Assembly: GCA_028819675.1 (NCBI GenBank)
Contig: JAPPKT010000559.1
Coordinates: 1-5,950, forward strand
DNA length: 5,950 nucleotides
Reading direction: 5' to 3'
DNA from: Caldilineaceae bacterium
Lineage (GTDB): Bacteria; Chloroflexota; Anaerolineae; Caldilineales; Caldilineaceae
The notes below the pieces were generated by a model. That model did not search any database, was not told where the DNA came from, and saw nothing but the letters and a program-made list of their open reading frames with translations. Both the position numbers and the translations under genes were made by a program. Shown here piece by piece: positions 5,310-5,950 of this stretch. Within the stretch, counting starts at the first letter, position 1. Each line of letters begins with the position of its first letter.

Positions 5310-5950
5310 CTAGCCCGCTTCTTCGACCGGCTGAAACGGTACTTTTTCGACGGGAGTAAGTTCGTACTTTTCCCAGTGGTACTGGAACTCAGTCGACTTC
5401 CACCCTTGGTAGACTTCTCCCCACGAGAGCCGGCCCTGGTGGGGAGTCAAGACCAGGTCCATGACCGGATCTGAGGCTCTCTGGTAGCGATAGTCCACAG
5501 AGAGCCGAATCCGATTTCCGGACAGGTTTGGCAGACCCCTATGCACAGTGTGGCTGTGGAAAAAAAGGATGTCGCCATTTTCGAAGGGGCTTGAGACCCA
5601 TTCACCGCCAATCTTCTCAAAGTGGGCTCTCAGTCCTCCGGCGCCGAGAGACCGCGAGACTGGCAAGATCCCGTGCTTGTGGGACCCTGACAGGACGCTC
5701 AGTCCGCCCATGCTATGGGGGCAGTCGCCGAGGGGCAGCCAGGCAGTCCAGACATCGGGTGTCCCCTGGATGTGAACGAAATCCTGGTGCGCCGGCGTCG
5801 TCTGTTCCAGATTTGTCGGGAAGATGAAACGGGCGATATTGCTGGGCTGCAGGAGCACATCTTCACCGAGAAGGTGGCTGATGACGCTCACAAGGGCCTC
5901 ATCGTGGGCGAGCGTGTGAAACGATTCCAAGCACTGGACCATGTCGTAGA
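5310..5950 (-). CDS. Phytanoyl-CoA dioxygenase (PhyH) family enzyme, 5' truncated by window end
   Basis: This is the C-terminal part of a non-haem Fe(II)/2-oxoglutarate-dependent oxygenase of the PhyH family, which hydroxylates or halogenates small organic substrates in the cytoplasm. The visible 212 residues read through the window edge with no stop. Counting from the first Met (complement of 5940-5942), the iron-binding triad is H52-x-D54 in AHQDF (51-55) and H134 in TVHRGLPN (132-139). The 2-oxoglutarate-binding Arg is probably R146 in NRIRLSVDYR. LPLGDC (69-74) and GGLSVLSGSH (79-88) are typical core strands. Family members normally have some 60-80 more residues before the HxD, so this Met is probably internal and the true start lies beyond 5950. 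The gene runs toward the SIS gene, so it belongs to another transcription unit. Substrate is unknown. Confidence 0.9.
   Translation of the reverse strand, partial: YDMVQCLESFHTLAHDEALVSVISHLLGEDVLLQPSNIARFIFPTNLEQTTPAHQDFVHIQGTPDVWTAWLPLGDCPHSMGGLSVLSGSHKHGILPVSRSLGAGGLRAHFEKIGGEWVSSPFENGDILFFHSHTVHRGLPNLSGNRIRLSVDYRYQRASDPVMDLVLTPHQGRLSWGEVYQGWKSTEFQYHWEKYELTPVEKVPFQPVEEAG

Overview
The window is GC-rich bacterial DNA with a compact run of five genes on the + strand (two membrane-protein genes followed by three soluble-enzyme genes) and one convergent, 5'-truncated gene on the - strand at the right edge. No rRNA, tRNA, CRISPR, transposase or phage gene was seen. The host cannot be identified from sequence alone. 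A dipeptide/opine-type ABC importer, an amidohydrolase-2 enzyme, a small Rieske protein with an enlarged cluster loop and a PhyH dioxygenase together suggest an environmental heterotroph of the Chloroflexota (SAR202 or Caldilinea-like) or a similar lineage. That is a low-confidence inference.

Layout. 1-38 is a self-complementary C/G homopolymer block, probably a contig-end artefact. 39-277 is non-coding and holds four tandem 7-bp repeats (84-111). 278-1204 and 1170-2072 encode the two permeases of a DppB/DppC-type ABC importer; the genes overlap by 35 bp. After a 116-bp gap with a clear ribosome binding site come an amidohydrolase-2 family enzyme (2189-3364), a Rieske [2Fe-2S] protein (3361-3753, ATGA overlap) and, after a 71-bp gap that opens with a GC hairpin, a double-SIS sugar-phosphate isomerase/deglycase-like protein (3825-5072). 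5073-5309 has no convincing gene. 5310-5950 (- strand) is the C-terminal part of a phytanoyl-CoA dioxygenase family enzyme.

How the genes may work together. The permeases would bring in a small peptide-like, opine-like or amino-sugar-containing compound, but their ATPases and solute-binding protein are not in the window. The three soluble enzymes look like a catabolic or tailoring set: a metal-dependent hydrolase/decarboxylase, an electron-transfer or oxygenase-associated Rieske protein, and a GlmS-isomerase-like enzyme that could cleave or isomerise an amino-sugar or glycated-amine phosphate. The substrate is unknown. The most notable points are the combination itself, the retained GlmS-type Lys/Glu/His catalytic set beside an altered phosphate-binding loop in the SIS protein, and the two extra cysteines in the enlarged Rieske loop.
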